This document shows, in pieces, positions 54,409 to 63,330 of a DNA stretch of 64,000 nt. The first letter of the stretch is position 1. The number at the start of each line of letters is the position of its first letter. A program made the translations under genes and the position numbers. Source of the DNA: Bacteroidales bacterium UBA5833. Lineage in GTDB: Bacteria; Bacteroidota; Bacteroidia; Bacteroidales; Lentimicrobiaceae. Location of the stretch: the NCBI GenBank assembly GCA_002433025.1, contig DJGZ01000060.1, positions 124,001 through 188,000 on the forward strand, given 5' to 3'. The notes under the pieces were generated by a model. The model searched no databases. It saw only the letters and a list, made by a program, of their open reading frames with translations, and had not been told where the DNA came from.

Positions 54409-55398
54409 TCAGTACCTGAAAGCTGCAGAAGCAAAGGCCAGCCCTCCTCCTGAGCCGATAAATACCAGCAGGTCCCCCCGCTTCACTTTTCCTTTGGTTA
54501 CGGCATCATCAAAGGCAAGGGGAATACAGGCCGATCCTGTATATCCGTAATACTGCATGATGGTATGGGCTTTTTCACGCTCCACGCCAAGCCGGTCCAT
54601 GGTTTCCCAGATGCTGTTGATGTTGATCTGCGTGAGGAAATAATGATCCACCGATCCGGGGGCTTCCCCTATCCTTCGGGTAAGGTCGGTGGCCATGGCA
54701 CTCCACATCTCAGGGTTCAGCTCTTTGGGAAATTTCTGAACAAACTTCAGCAGATGATCTTCTTTTTCAATTACCTGACTGCTCACCGGCTGAAAAGTAC
54801 CGCCGGCATAAATACCCATATAACCGTAATACTGACCCCGGGTAAGCAATTCGCTGGCCAGAAAACCCCGTTCTGTGGTTTCCTCAGCTTTCAGAATTAC
54901 GACTCCGGCACCATCGGCAAAGAGGGTGACAGTTTTTTTGTCTTTAAGATTCAGGTACTTACTCATAGCATAGGCGCCAACAACCATCACATACCGGTAT
55001 TGTTCATCTGCCCTGATGTACTTGGCGCCGATATCCAGGGCGGTCACAAATCCCGCACATGCGGTATTGATATCAAAGGTACCGGCATTCACCAATCCCA
55101 GTTCATACTGGACCTTCGAAGCCGTAGAAGGAGAAATAAACTCCGGCGTATCGGTTGAAATCACCAACAGGTCGATCTCTTCCGGTTTCACTCCTCCCCT
55201 TTCCATGGCCTGCCGGGCAGCAGGTATGCACAAATCGGCCGTCGACTGGTTTTCGGCAGCCCAGCGCCGCTCGTGAATATGTACATTTTCAACCAGCCAG
55301 TCGCTGACATTTTCGCCCAGCAGTTCATCAAAATAGCTGTTTGGCACCACCCTTTCGGGGACGTAAGCGCCGGTGGAATGGATCACTGCGTTTCGCAT
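54409..55398 (-). CDS. KAS III-like condensing enzyme lacking His and Asn
   Basis: 329 residues of the FabH family. The acyl-binding Cys114 is in NTACAGF, but where FabH has the His of HQAN this protein has Thr256 (LTQIN), and where FabH has Asn in GNTSA it has Tyr286 (GYTGSA). The 30-residue spacing is exactly that of E. coli FabH. His and Asn are needed for decarboxylation, so decarboxylative condensation with malonyl-ACP is unlikely; an acyl transfer or non-decarboxylative reaction is inferred. It is followed 65 bases later by the symporter gene. Confidence 0.9.
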   Translation of the reverse strand: MRNAVIHSTGAYVPERVVPNSYFDELLGENVSDWLVENVHIHERRWAAENQSTADLCIPAARQAMERGGVKPEEIDLLVISTDTPEFISPSTASKVQYELGLVNAGTFDINTACAGFVTALDIGAKYIRADEQYRYVMVVGAYAMSKYLNLKDKKTVTLFADGAGVVILKAEETTERGFLASELLTRGQYYGYMGIYAGGTFQPVSSQVIEKEDHLLKFVQKFPKELNPEMWSAMATDLTRRIGEAPGSVDHYFLTQININSIWETMDRLGVEREKAHTIMQYYGYTGSACIPLAFDDAVTKGKVKRGDLLVFIGSGGGLAFASAAFRY

Positions 55399-55409
55399 GG
55401 CAAGTCGTG

Positions 55410-56153
55410 TTAAATGGTTATTCCCCCGTCGACGCTTAATACGGCCCCGTTGATATAGGCAGCCTCATCGGAGGCGAGAAACAGGAAAGCCGATGCAATC
55501 TCTTCGGGCTTACCCAGCCTACCTGAAGGAACCTTTTCGCGCATGGAAGCCAGCACGTTTTCGGGCATGGCCGCCACCATTTCGGTAGCGATAAACCCGG
55601 GCGCAACGGCATTGGTGGTGATGCCTTTACGGCCGAACTCCCGCGCCCATGTTTTTGTCATCCCGATCACTCCGGCTTTGGTGGCCACGTAATTTGTCTG
55701 GCCGAAATTGCCATAAAGCGCCACTACCGAGGAGGTAGTCAGAATACGTCCGTAACCTTTGTCGACCATGTAAGGGGAAACGGCTTTGGTGCAATAGAAA
55801 ACGCCGCTGAGGTTTACATCGATTACCTGCTGCCATTGTTCTACGCTCATCTTTTTCATGGATGCATCGCGGGTGATGCCGGCATTGTTGATGAGGATAT
55901 CTATTTTACCGTATTTTCCGGCTACGCCTGCTGCCGCTTTCTCAATTTGCCCGTAATCGGCAGTATTTACTTCGAAAAACTCAGCCTGACCGCCCGTTTT
56001 TCTGATTTCCTCCGCCAGCAGCATCCCTTTTTCAGCGTTGAGGTCCCAGATAACGGCAACAGCCCCTTCTTCAGCAAAACGGATGGCGGTGGCTTTGCCT
56101 ATTCCATCGGCGCCTCCGGTGATGATGGCTACTTTATTTTCAAGTCTTTTCAT
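55410..56153 (-). CDS. 3-oxoacyl-ACP / acetoacetyl-CoA reductase (FabG/PhaB type)
   Basis: 247 residues. Complete classical SDR: TGGADGIG, NNAGIT, catalytic Ser in TSSVVALYG and Tyr-x3-Lys in NYVATKAG. VEQWQQVIDVNLSGVFYCTKA and the length fit FabG/PhaB. The reductase lies between a KAS-III-like gene and a thiolase, 11 bases from the former, so reduction of a beta-ketoacyl thioester is likely; CoA or ACP as carrier is undetermined. Confidence 0.92.
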   Translation of the reverse strand: MKRLENKVAIITGGADGIGKATAIRFAEEGAVAVIWDLNAEKGMLLAEEIRKTGGQAEFFEVNTADYGQIEKAAAGVAGKYGKIDILINNAGITRDASMKKMSVEQWQQVIDVNLSGVFYCTKAVSPYMVDKGYGRILTTSSVVALYGNFGQTNYVATKAGVIGMTKTWAREFGRKGITTNAVAPGFIATEMVAAMPENVLASMREKVPSGRLGKPEEIASAFLFLASDEAAYINGAVLSVDGGITI

Positions 56154-56186
56154 CTTATTAATATTGAAATATTTACCAGAACTTAT

Positions 56187-57365
56187 TTATTGCTGAACGA
56201 TCAAAGAAGTTCCCATACCTCCGCCTATGCAGAGGGTTGCAAGACCGGTCCGGGCATTCCTCCTTTTCATTTCATAGATCAGCGTTGTGAGTATCCGGGC
56301 GCCGGAAGCACCGATGGGATGGCCCAACGCAATGGCGCCCCCATTTACATTTGCTATTTCAGGATTTAGGCCCAGATCGCGGACTACCGCAATCGACTGG
56401 GAAGCGAATGCTTCATTGGCTTCCACAAGGTCAAGCTGATCAACGGTGAAGCCGGCCTTCTCGAGCGCTTTGCGCGAGGCGGGCACGGGGCCGTATCCCA
56501 TGATGGTGGGATCGAGCGCCACCGAAGCATACGACCGTATGGTAACCAGTGGTTTAACCCCAAGTTCATCGGCTTTCTGCTTCGACATGACTACGAGCAT
56601 AGCTGCCCCATCGTTGATGCCCGACGCATTTCCCGCAGTTACAGTGCCGGCCTTGTCAAAAGCCGGAGGCAGTTTGGCAAGTTTCTCCAGGGTTGTGCCA
56701 TGCCTGGGATATTCATCGGTATCCACCACCACAGGCTCGCCTTTGCGCTGGGGAATCATCACCTTCACAATCTCATCCGCAAACTTTCCGGCTTTCTGCG
56801 CGGCTTCTGCCTTCAACTGGCTCCCAAGCGCGAACTCATCCTGCTCAGCCCTGCTGATATTCCAGCGTTTGGCTATATTCTCGGCAGTCATCCCCATATG
56901 ATAGTTATTAAAGGTCTCTGTAAGCCCGTCGTGGACCATGGAGTCTATGATTTTCCCATCGCCCATGCGGTAACCGAAACGACCTTTTGGAAGCAGGTAA
57001 GGCGCATTGCTCATGCTCTCCGTACCTCCGGCAAGGATGATATCGGCATCGCCAAGCATAATAAACTGGGCTGCCATGCTTACCGCCCTCAGGCCTGAAC
57101 CACACAACTTATTGATGGTCATCGCGGTAACCGTCTCGGGCACACCGGCATAAACGGAGATTTGGCGCGCTACATTCTGCCCGAGTCCTGCAGACAATAT
57201 ATTACCGACAATCACATCATCAATCAAAGCAGGATCAATACCCGCTCTGCTGATGGCCTCCCTGGCGGCGATGGTACCAAGTTCAACAGCGCTCAGTCCG
57301 GCAAGTGAGCCGCCGAAAGACCCTATGGGCGTTCGGGCAGCCGAGGCAATAACAACTTCTTTCAT
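56187..57365 (-). CDS. Acetyl-CoA acetyltransferase (thiolase)
   Basis: 392 residues. All thiolase II catalytic parts are present: nucleophile Cys88 in NKLCGSGL, VEANEAFASQ, His in GHPIGASGAR and Cys in CIGGGMG. It condenses two acetyl-CoA or cleaves beta-ketoacyl-CoA. ATG 57365 is used; the longer frame would start eight codons upstream with sequence absent in the family. It is upstream of, and oriented with, the reductase; together they resemble a PhaA-PhaB pair, but no polyhydroxyalkanoate synthase is present. Confidence 0.95.
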   Translation of the reverse strand: MKEVVIASAARTPIGSFGGSLAGLSAVELGTIAAREAISRAGIDPALIDDVIVGNILSAGLGQNVARQISVYAGVPETVTAMTINKLCGSGLRAVSMAAQFIMLGDADIILAGGTESMSNAPYLLPKGRFGYRMGDGKIIDSMVHDGLTETFNNYHMGMTAENIAKRWNISRAEQDEFALGSQLKAEAAQKAGKFADEIVKVMIPQRKGEPVVVDTDEYPRHGTTLEKLAKLPPAFDKAGTVTAGNASGINDGAAMLVVMSKQKADELGVKPLVTIRSYASVALDPTIMGYGPVPASRKALEKAGFTVDQLDLVEANEAFASQSIAVVRDLGLNPEIANVNGGAIALGHPIGASGARILTTLIYEMKRRNARTGLATLCIGGGMGTSLIVQQ

Positions 57366-57622
57366 ATCGTGATCTTTTTGGTTCAGCAATCGTAGGGCGA
57401 AGTAATCACCAATATCTCAGGCATCAAAGCCTGATTCATATTTCGTGGAGCCTGACTTTTAGCAGTATTACCCAATTAATAATTGATAATATATTGTATA
57501 TCAGCAATTAAAACAAACATATACTATACCCTGACTACTTATATTTCCGGTGTACCAGAGAAAACATATCTCGGACTGCAGGTAATTCTTGCGCCTGAAT
57601 GTCAGAATGCGGGGTGCAATAA

Positions 57623-59038
57623 TTAGTTGTAACTCCCGTCGGGTTGGAATATTTCGGGAATATGATGATGCAATTCCCTGCCCAGTGATAACATCAGCCG
57701 GTTTTTATGGGCATCATGAAGCAATGGAACGGCCGGTTCATGAATCTGATTTCGCAACTCCTCCGCATTGATCTGACACTCTTTGTAAGCTGCAACGGAA
57801 TGGTACCAGCTGATGGTGGGTATATATACCGCCCGCTGCCGGTACTGCTGTTCACGGTCCATCAGGCGGTAACGCCGGGCAATCTGCAGCAACCTGCCAT
57901 ATTTTTCAAGCATGATAAGCGATTGAAAGTAAGCGGAAAAAAATGTGTGCCAACGGAATTCAAAGATCTGCTCTTTGTAACCGTTCAGAAAAGTTTCGGC
58001 ATAGCTTTCGGCCTCACGGGCACGGCTGTTTTCGTTCAGTGCCCGGATATAGAATGAAGCGAATCCGACACGGTTGTGATGACTTCTGGTATTTTTCAAT
58101 TCGGGAAACGAATCCTGCATCAGCTTCAGCGCCCTGGAATTTTGGTTTTGCCTTAGCAATACTGCACAAAGGTTGTTTACATAGTGCAGGTAATCACCCG
58201 AATGCTGACGGATGGAAAGAAATCCGTATTCAATTGCTTTTTCAGGCTCGTTGCGCCTTGAATGCAGCATCACCCTGTTGGCATAATAATTCTGCAGAAT
58301 CCGGCGTGCATAAAACTCCCCGTTTCGTAGCATACCGTCCAGATCGTCATAAATACGATCAAGCTTGTCGTATTCCCGGTAGTTAAAATAGATCAGGGTC
58401 AACCTGACAATGGCAAGGTAGCGGTTCAATCCATCGAGTCCGGCGTTATAAAAAACCTCTGTCAGCCATGCTTCCCATTTCCGTGAATCCGTATCGTTGC
58501 GGGCATATTGATTCACAATATCGATGGTGGCTTCATGCAACTGCCTGTTTACTGCGCTGCATTCATCATACAGGCCCTGATAACCGATCAAAAAGCGGTC
58601 AACAATCCGGTTGTAATGATGCCGGAACCGGATCAGCAGGTAAAAGCGGTAATTCCGGATGATCTCGTAAAAACGGACAAAATAGAAAGGCGGATTTCTG
58701 AAACCCCGGATCAACCTGATCAGCACATCCTCTTCACGTGGCAGGATGGTATCGGTCATGATTTTACGGTCAATCTCCATCAACCACTCGTAGTAAGCAT
58801 CCACATCCATGGCCTTCAGCCTGTAATTGATCCAGATCTTCAGGTTTGAGTATTTACGCTTATCAATGGATGTTTTGTAGGGAAAAGTATGTTCGGGATT
58901 ATGCGTATTGTGATAAATCAGTTCGAGGATATCAATATTCTCCTGATCCTTGAAATGGTTCACCGATTTAAGGTAAGCAACTTCGTGCGGCAGCAGCGAA
59001 TTGGCAAATTGTGTAAAATCTTTCAGGCGTACTGACAT
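57623..59038 (-). CDS. Unrecognised alpha-helical repeat protein
   Basis: 471 residues, cytoplasmic, wholly helical. Many Tyr/Arg/Asn-rich helix pairs, with TPR-like units at about 280-400 (for example EKAIEYGFLSIRQHSGDYLHYVNNLCAVLLRQNQ region), but no DNA-binding, enzymatic or membrane motif. I do not recognise a family. Its place between a surface lipoprotein gene and the thiolase gene, on the same strand, might indicate a scaffold or regulator for this locus; this is speculation from position. ATG 59038. Confidence 0.75.
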   Translation of the reverse strand: MSVRLKDFTQFANSLLPHEVAYLKSVNHFKDQENIDILELIYHNTHNPEHTFPYKTSIDKRKYSNLKIWINYRLKAMDVDAYYEWLMEIDRKIMTDTILPREEDVLIRLIRGFRNPPFYFVRFYEIIRNYRFYLLIRFRHHYNRIVDRFLIGYQGLYDECSAVNRQLHEATIDIVNQYARNDTDSRKWEAWLTEVFYNAGLDGLNRYLAIVRLTLIYFNYREYDKLDRIYDDLDGMLRNGEFYARRILQNYYANRVMLHSRRNEPEKAIEYGFLSIRQHSGDYLHYVNNLCAVLLRQNQNSRALKLMQDSFPELKNTRSHHNRVGFASFYIRALNENSRAREAESYAETFLNGYKEQIFEFRWHTFFSAYFQSLIMLEKYGRLLQIARRYRLMDREQQYRQRAVYIPTISWYHSVAAYKECQINAEELRNQIHEPAVPLLHDAHKNRLMLSLGRELHHHIPEIFQPDGSYN

Positions 59039-59070
59039 AGCGTTCTCCTCAGTCAGACAGGTTACTTCCT

Positions 59071-59922
59071 TTATTCCGGCAACACCCGGACATACACCTG
59101 TGTATTGTCACTGCCTGTCAGCCCGGTACTGCCAAAGCCCGCCTCTGGCGTAGGGGGCGTGAGTCCGGCAACAGCAGGTTCGGTCTGGGCGGTTTCGTAT
59201 ATCATCCTGACGGGTACACCGTTCTCAAGCTGAAAAATCCCTTCAATGGTGGCGGCAACCGGGCTCTGCTGGTCCATCCGGATTTTTCGTATGGCATTGC
59301 CCGGAATTTTTTCCTGCACATAGGTTCCGGTAAGCACATTTTTCATTCCACCTGTAGTTATCGAAGTATAAGTGTATTTTCCATCGTGGCCATAGACTAT
59401 TTTAACAGAATCGAAGCCGAACTGTCCGAAAAGCGCCGAGAGGTTTTCGCCGGTGGAGACCCAGCTGCCGGTGATTCCTGGGTCTTGCAGGGTTGCAGCA
59501 ATTACGGCTGTTGAATCCATGGGCACAGCGCGGGCATTGACGATGGCTGCAGCACCTGCCGGCCGGATGGTAAGGGTCTCTTCCCCGCTTACCAGCCCAT
59601 GGATATGAAGAACAATAATTACCACCGAATCACCCGTTGCAGGAGTGACTTTCACGCTGTCGAGCACCGCGGTACCTCCCTGCAACACAATACTGAAACT
59701 TTCGGCGGTCAAAGGTTGCCGGATGGTACCTCCCTGATATACCGGCTCTGAAAAAACAAGGTTGGCTGCACGGTTTGCAGGAAAAATTTCCAATGCCTCA
59801 AAAGAAGGGCCTGAATTATCCGGTAACGGATCATCATTTTTATCCTTGCCGGAACAGGAAAGCAAAACAAAAGTCAAAAACAGCACCGAGAAAAACAGGA
59901 TAGATCTTATTAACTGTTGCAT
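59071..59922 (-). CDS. Surface lipoprotein, paralogue B
   Basis: 283 residues from ATG 59922 (the longer frame starts with TTG). Lipobox VLLSC is followed by Ser-Gly-Lys-Asp-Lys-Asn-Asp-Asp, rich in acidic residues. It has an Ig-like domain with LVFSEPVYQG and EETLTIRPAGAAAI, then GSWVSTGENLSALF and the tail AQTEPAVAGLTPPT. Domain order and tail match the lipoprotein at 50386-51225. It heads the minus-strand locus, followed after 32 bases by the helical-repeat gene. Confidence 0.83.
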   Translation of the reverse strand: MQQLIRSILFFSVLFLTFVLLSCSGKDKNDDPLPDNSGPSFEALEIFPANRAANLVFSEPVYQGGTIRQPLTAESFSIVLQGGTAVLDSVKVTPATGDSVVIIVLHIHGLVSGEETLTIRPAGAAAIVNARAVPMDSTAVIAATLQDPGITGSWVSTGENLSALFGQFGFDSVKIVYGHDGKYTYTSITTGGMKNVLTGTYVQEKIPGNAIRKIRMDQQSPVAATIEGIFQLENGVPVRMIYETAQTEPAVAGLTPPTPEAGFGSTGLTGSDNTQVYVRVLPE

Positions 59923-60095
59923 TGTATCATTTTTAAGCAAAGATAATAAATGCAGCGATCTGCATTTCTGCCGGCTGAGTATGTTGCTGAATTTTTATAC
60001 TGGATTCTTTCCAGGCTATATTTCCAGGCGCTTCATTCCGCTTTCCGGATGCAACCCGCTTTTTACATACATTTGCAGAAACAATCAGTGTCTTC

Positions 60096-60770
60096 ATGGA
60101 AATGTTGTCGGAGCATATCAATTACATCCTGCAGGAGCTTCCGCCGCACGTGACCCTGGTAGCCGTTACCAAAACCCGGCCCGTTGAAATGCTGCAGCAG
60201 GCATACGACCTCGGTCTGCGCGATTTCGGCGAGAACAGGGTGCAGGAAATGACCGAAAAACAACCTTTGTTGCCCGGCGATGTCCGCTGGCACCAGATCG
60301 GGCACCTGCAAACCAACAAAGTCAAATATATCGCGCCATTTGTGCACCTCATCCACAGTGTAGATTCGTTTAAACTGCTGGCAGAAATCAACCGGCAGGG
60401 CGAAAAGGCAGGAAGGGTTATCGATTGCCTGCTTCAGGTATATATAGCTAAGGAAGAGAGCAAGTTCGGACTGGATGAGGAGGAAGTAAAAGAAATCCTG
60501 AACAATGAAGTGTTCCCGGCCATGAAAAACGTCAGGATCAGGGGATTGATGGGTATGGCGACATTTACCGACGATGATAATGTGGTCAGGAATGAATTTG
60601 CCGCGCTGAAAACCTTTTTTGAACACCTTTCGCGCACTTTTTTCGCGGAGAGAAAAGAATTTGACATACTGTCCATGGGCATGTCGGGAGATTACCACAT
60701 TGCCATTGAGGAAGGCAGCAATATGGTCAGGATCGGCACTGCCCTGTTCGGGGAAAGAGATTATCATTAA
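60096..60770 (+). CDS. YggS-family PLP homeostasis protein
   Basis: 224 residues, TIM-barrel of the YggS/PROSC family. LVAVTKTRP contains the PLP-binding Lys, GENRVQEM, WHQIGHLQTNK, and GMSGDYHIAIEEGSNMVRIGTALFG are family signatures. The protein binds pyridoxal phosphate and balances B6 vitamers and amino-acid pools rather than catalysing a known reaction. ATG 60096 is used. Confidence 0.94.
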   Translation: MEMLSEHINYILQELPPHVTLVAVTKTRPVEMLQQAYDLGLRDFGENRVQEMTEKQPLLPGDVRWHQIGHLQTNKVKYIAPFVHLIHSVDSFKLLAEINRQGEKAGRVIDCLLQVYIAKEESKFGLDEEEVKEILNNEVFPAMKNVRIRGLMGMATFTDDDNVVRNEFAALKTFFEHLSRTFFAERKEFDILSMGMSGDYHIAIEEGSNMVRIGTALFGERDYH

Positions 60771-60785
60771 AAACAACCTTGCATT

Positions 60786-61880
60786 ATGAGAAGCATATTT
60801 CCGAAATATCTGCTACCGGCCTTTTTGCTGATGGCCTGCTTTATTAACATTAAAGCCCAGGGTCGTTACCTTCATATGAAAGGGAACATTGACAACGAGG
60901 AATCGGTTACCGCCGATTTTGTCATTTTCGGTTCAAAGATTACCGGAGCTGTCCAGAATCATTTTACTGCCGGTGAACCTGAATTTTTCTCCGGCGAGAT
61001 CAATGCAGAAGGGCAAGTGGAGTTGCGCGGAAAGGATTCTGACAAAACCATTATCAGCGGAAGCCTGAATAAGGAAGGAACTTTCTACGGAAATTGGCTG
61101 AATCAGGCCGGAGAAGCGCGCCCGTTTGAAATGTCACCGCTTTATCCCGAAGGCACCCATGTTTTAACGGCGGTTTCTGTCACCTCTGTTCAATCCCTCA
61201 ATGATGAACAGGGTTCTCCCGTGGCAGCTTATGAAGCATCCTATCTATCCCTGCCGCGCGAAAAATACGAAGCCATTTCAGAGAAACTGGCCGGATTGGT
61301 TTATTCCGCCCTGTTCAGAAGTAAACCAGCCATAGACCCGCTGGCCCTGCTGCGAAACCAGGAAACGGATTTTTTTAATCAATACCGCAGCAGCAGCGAT
61401 GGCATTGATATCCAAAAGAATTACCAACACCTGAACTGGGAAAAGTCCAGGCTGCTGTCAGTGGCCTTCAATGAAAATAACATCATCAGCCTTTACCTCA
61501 GAGACTATGCTTATACAGGCGGAACGGAAGGGCTTGAAATAAACCGTATGCTCGTATTTGATGCCGAAAGGGGCGAAAAAGTTGATTTTTCAGACCTTTA
61601 CCTTAATGAATCAGCATCAGCAATAACAGGTCTTATCCGCAACGTGATTTGCGCCAAAACGGGCATCGACCCCGCCGCCGACCTTACCGGTTACGGTTTC
61701 TTCAGTAATGAAATCCCTGTACCGCAGCATTTCGCTTTAACCGCGTATGGTATCCTCTGTAATTACAACATTTATGAAATTGCAGGACCGGAAACCGGAG
61801 CCGTCAGTGTCTTCCTGCCCTACCGCCAGCTTCAGCCGCTGCTTAATCCGCTCCATCCCGTTGTTGCACGCCTGAAATAA
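60786..61880 (+). CDS. Exported DUF4163/DUF3298 (PdaC/RsiV-like) protein
   Basis: 364 residues with a signal peptide (ending NIKAQG). The N-terminal third is beta-rich; residues about 125-225 look like DUF4163 and the C-terminal part, with DYAYTGGTEGLEINRMLVFDAERGEKVDFSDLY, is DUF3298. These modules occur in lysozyme-sensing RsiV and in PdaC peptidoglycan deacetylase. No catalytic domain is attached here, so a binding function is more likely. It is 16 bases from the yggS stop. Confidence 0.87.
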   Translation: MRSIFPKYLLPAFLLMACFINIKAQGRYLHMKGNIDNEESVTADFVIFGSKITGAVQNHFTAGEPEFFSGEINAEGQVELRGKDSDKTIISGSLNKEGTFYGNWLNQAGEARPFEMSPLYPEGTHVLTAVSVTSVQSLNDEQGSPVAAYEASYLSLPREKYEAISEKLAGLVYSALFRSKPAIDPLALLRNQETDFFNQYRSSSDGIDIQKNYQHLNWEKSRLLSVAFNENNIISLYLRDYAYTGGTEGLEINRMLVFDAERGEKVDFSDLYLNESASAITGLIRNVICAKTGIDPAADLTGYGFFSNEIPVPQHFALTAYGILCNYNIYEIAGPETGAVSVFLPYRQLQPLLNPLHPVVARLK

Positions 61881-61943
61881 CAAGGCGTTTAAAACTTAAC
61901 ATTCATTTAATATTGGCTTTAAACTGGCTTAATGGTGCCGGGT

Positions 61944-61951
61944 TATTTTTG
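61944..61951 (+). promoter_or_regulatory. Probable -7 box of the carboxypeptidase-regulatory-like gene
   Basis: TATTTTTG lies 22 bases before ATG 61973; the -33 element is not clear. Confidence 0.5.
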
Positions 61952-61972
61952 CATCATTAAAAAACCAAAGCC

Positions 61973-62326
61973 ATGAAAAAATCCATCAGCATACTTACAG
62001 CAATCATCGCCATCACCCTGGTGTCAGTTACCGCTTTTGCCGGCATGCACCCGACCAAACTACCGGCCGCCACGGCCTCCATCAACGGGAATGTGGTTGA
62101 CCTTCAGTCAGGAGAAACGCTTGCAGGGGTTGCGATCCTTGTTGAAGGAACCGATACGAAGGTTTATACCGATTTTGACGGAAATTTCAGTATCGAAGGA
62201 CTGGAGCCGGGTAAATACAACCTGGTACTGTCGATGATCTCATACAAAAGCAGCCTGGTTGAGAACCTCGAACTGCAAGCAAATGAGCAGGAAGAAATCA
62301 ATATCAAACTTGACAATAACCGCTGA
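61973..62326 (+). CDS. Small exported CarboxypepD_reg-like protein
   Basis: 117 residues: a signal peptide of about 24 residues and one carboxypeptidase-regulatory-like beta-sandwich (SINGNVVDLQSGETLAGV, TDFDGNFSIEGLEPGKYNL). This domain usually forms the N-terminus of TonB-dependent receptors; here it is free-standing, as a small periplasmic or surface protein. Its role is unknown. Confidence 0.87.
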   Translation: MKKSISILTAIIAITLVSVTAFAGMHPTKLPAATASINGNVVDLQSGETLAGVAILVEGTDTKVYTDFDGNFSIEGLEPGKYNLVLSMISYKSSLVENLELQANEQEEINIKLDNNR

Positions 62327-62346
62327 TTTTTCCCATATATCTACTG

Positions 62347-62378
62347 AACAGCCCGTCGAAATCCGACGGGCTGTTTTC
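62347..62378 (+). terminator. Rho-independent terminator
   Basis: Perfect 12-bp stem AACAGCCCGTCG / CGACGGGCTGTT, then TT, 20 bases after the stop codon. Confidence 0.88.
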
Positions 62379-62720
62379 TATTCAGCAGGATTTTCACATT
62401 TCTTTATAAATTATTATGTGTTTCGGGTTGTTCATTGAATGATATACAGTTTATTCCTGCCACCAAAGCACAATCCCGATGGCGTTCGGGACAGTGTTTT
62501 GGTAGTTTCTTTATAATTGCAAAGTCACCATATTATTTCCGGCACGTCAAATAACGAATTACCCGGCACTTCAATAAGCCTTTGCGGTTGGACTGATGAC
62601 CGCTAACCTGCAGCCATTCACATTCTGCTGTTGCGCTGCCTGAATCGTACGCAATAAGCTCATAACTTTATAGTTCTTCAACAGGAATCAATGCTTCAGC
62701 AACTGCCGGCCGGCAAGCTT
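62379..62720. other. Intergenic region, nothing recognised
   Basis: About 340 bases between two convergent terminators, without gene or clear repeat. Confidence 0.5.
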
Positions 62721-62760
62721 ATAAAAAAAAGGACAGAAACCTCTGCCCTGTCCTTTTCTT
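62721..62760 (-). terminator. Terminator of the MORN-repeat gene
   Basis: On the minus strand AAAAGGACAG and CTGTCCTTTT form a hairpin followed by a T-run. Confidence 0.87.
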
Positions 62761-62776
62761 AATTGTTCTCATAAAC

Positions 62777-63238
62777 CTAATTGCCGAAATCGCGCTCCAT
62801 AATCAGCTTACCCTCTTCATCCCATTGCTTCCAGATTCCGGTTTTTGCACCTTCGGTATAATACATTTCATAAATTTTTACACCGTCCGCGCTCCAGATA
62901 TTCCAGGGTCCGTGCTTAACATCTGACTTATAGGACGCCTCTGCAATTTTCACCCCGTTTTCGTTCCAGGTCTGCCAGATGCCGTTCTTCTTCCCTTCCA
63001 GGTACTCACGTTGCTCCTTTTTAATGCCATTCTCAAAGTAGTAATTCACGGCTCCGTCTTCAAGTCCGTTTTTGACTGAAAGTTCAACGGATACATTGCC
63101 GTTTTCGAAATGCTCGGTATGCGTACCCGTGTAGAGCATCCCTTTTTTGTAATACAAGCCGTCCTTGTATTCAAGCCCCTGCGCCAAAGCAAATGTGGCG
63201 ATCAGCAGCAACATGGTAGTTATGATTGATTGTTTCAT
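62777..63238 (-). CDS. Short exported MORN-repeat (YwqK-like) protein
   Basis: 153 residues: a signal peptide (ending ALAQG) and about five MORN_2 repeats (HTEHFENGNVSVE, WQTWNENGVK, WNIWSADGVK, WKQWDEEGK). It is related to the 253-residue protein at 13912-14673. No toxin partner is beside it. It lies downstream of the TonB receptor on the same strand, but with 90 bases between and its own terminator. Confidence 0.85.
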   Translation of the reverse strand: MKQSIITTMLLLIATFALAQGLEYKDGLYYKKGMLYTGTHTEHFENGNVSVELSVKNGLEDGAVNYYFENGIKKEQREYLEGKKNGIWQTWNENGVKIAEASYKSDVKHGPWNIWSADGVKIYEMYYTEGAKTGIWKQWDEEGKLIMERDFGN

Positions 63239-63330
63239 CGTTTTTGATCGTGAAGATAATTTCCGGTGAATAAATATACTGAACTTTCAGGATTTCCGGC
63301 CTTCAGGTTCCGCTTTTTGTTGATGATGCA

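Noticed and set aside
55410..57365. Polyhydroxybutyrate synthesis operon
   Set aside because: Thiolase and reductase fit PhaA-PhaB, but no PhaC synthase, phasin or depolymerase is present in the window.
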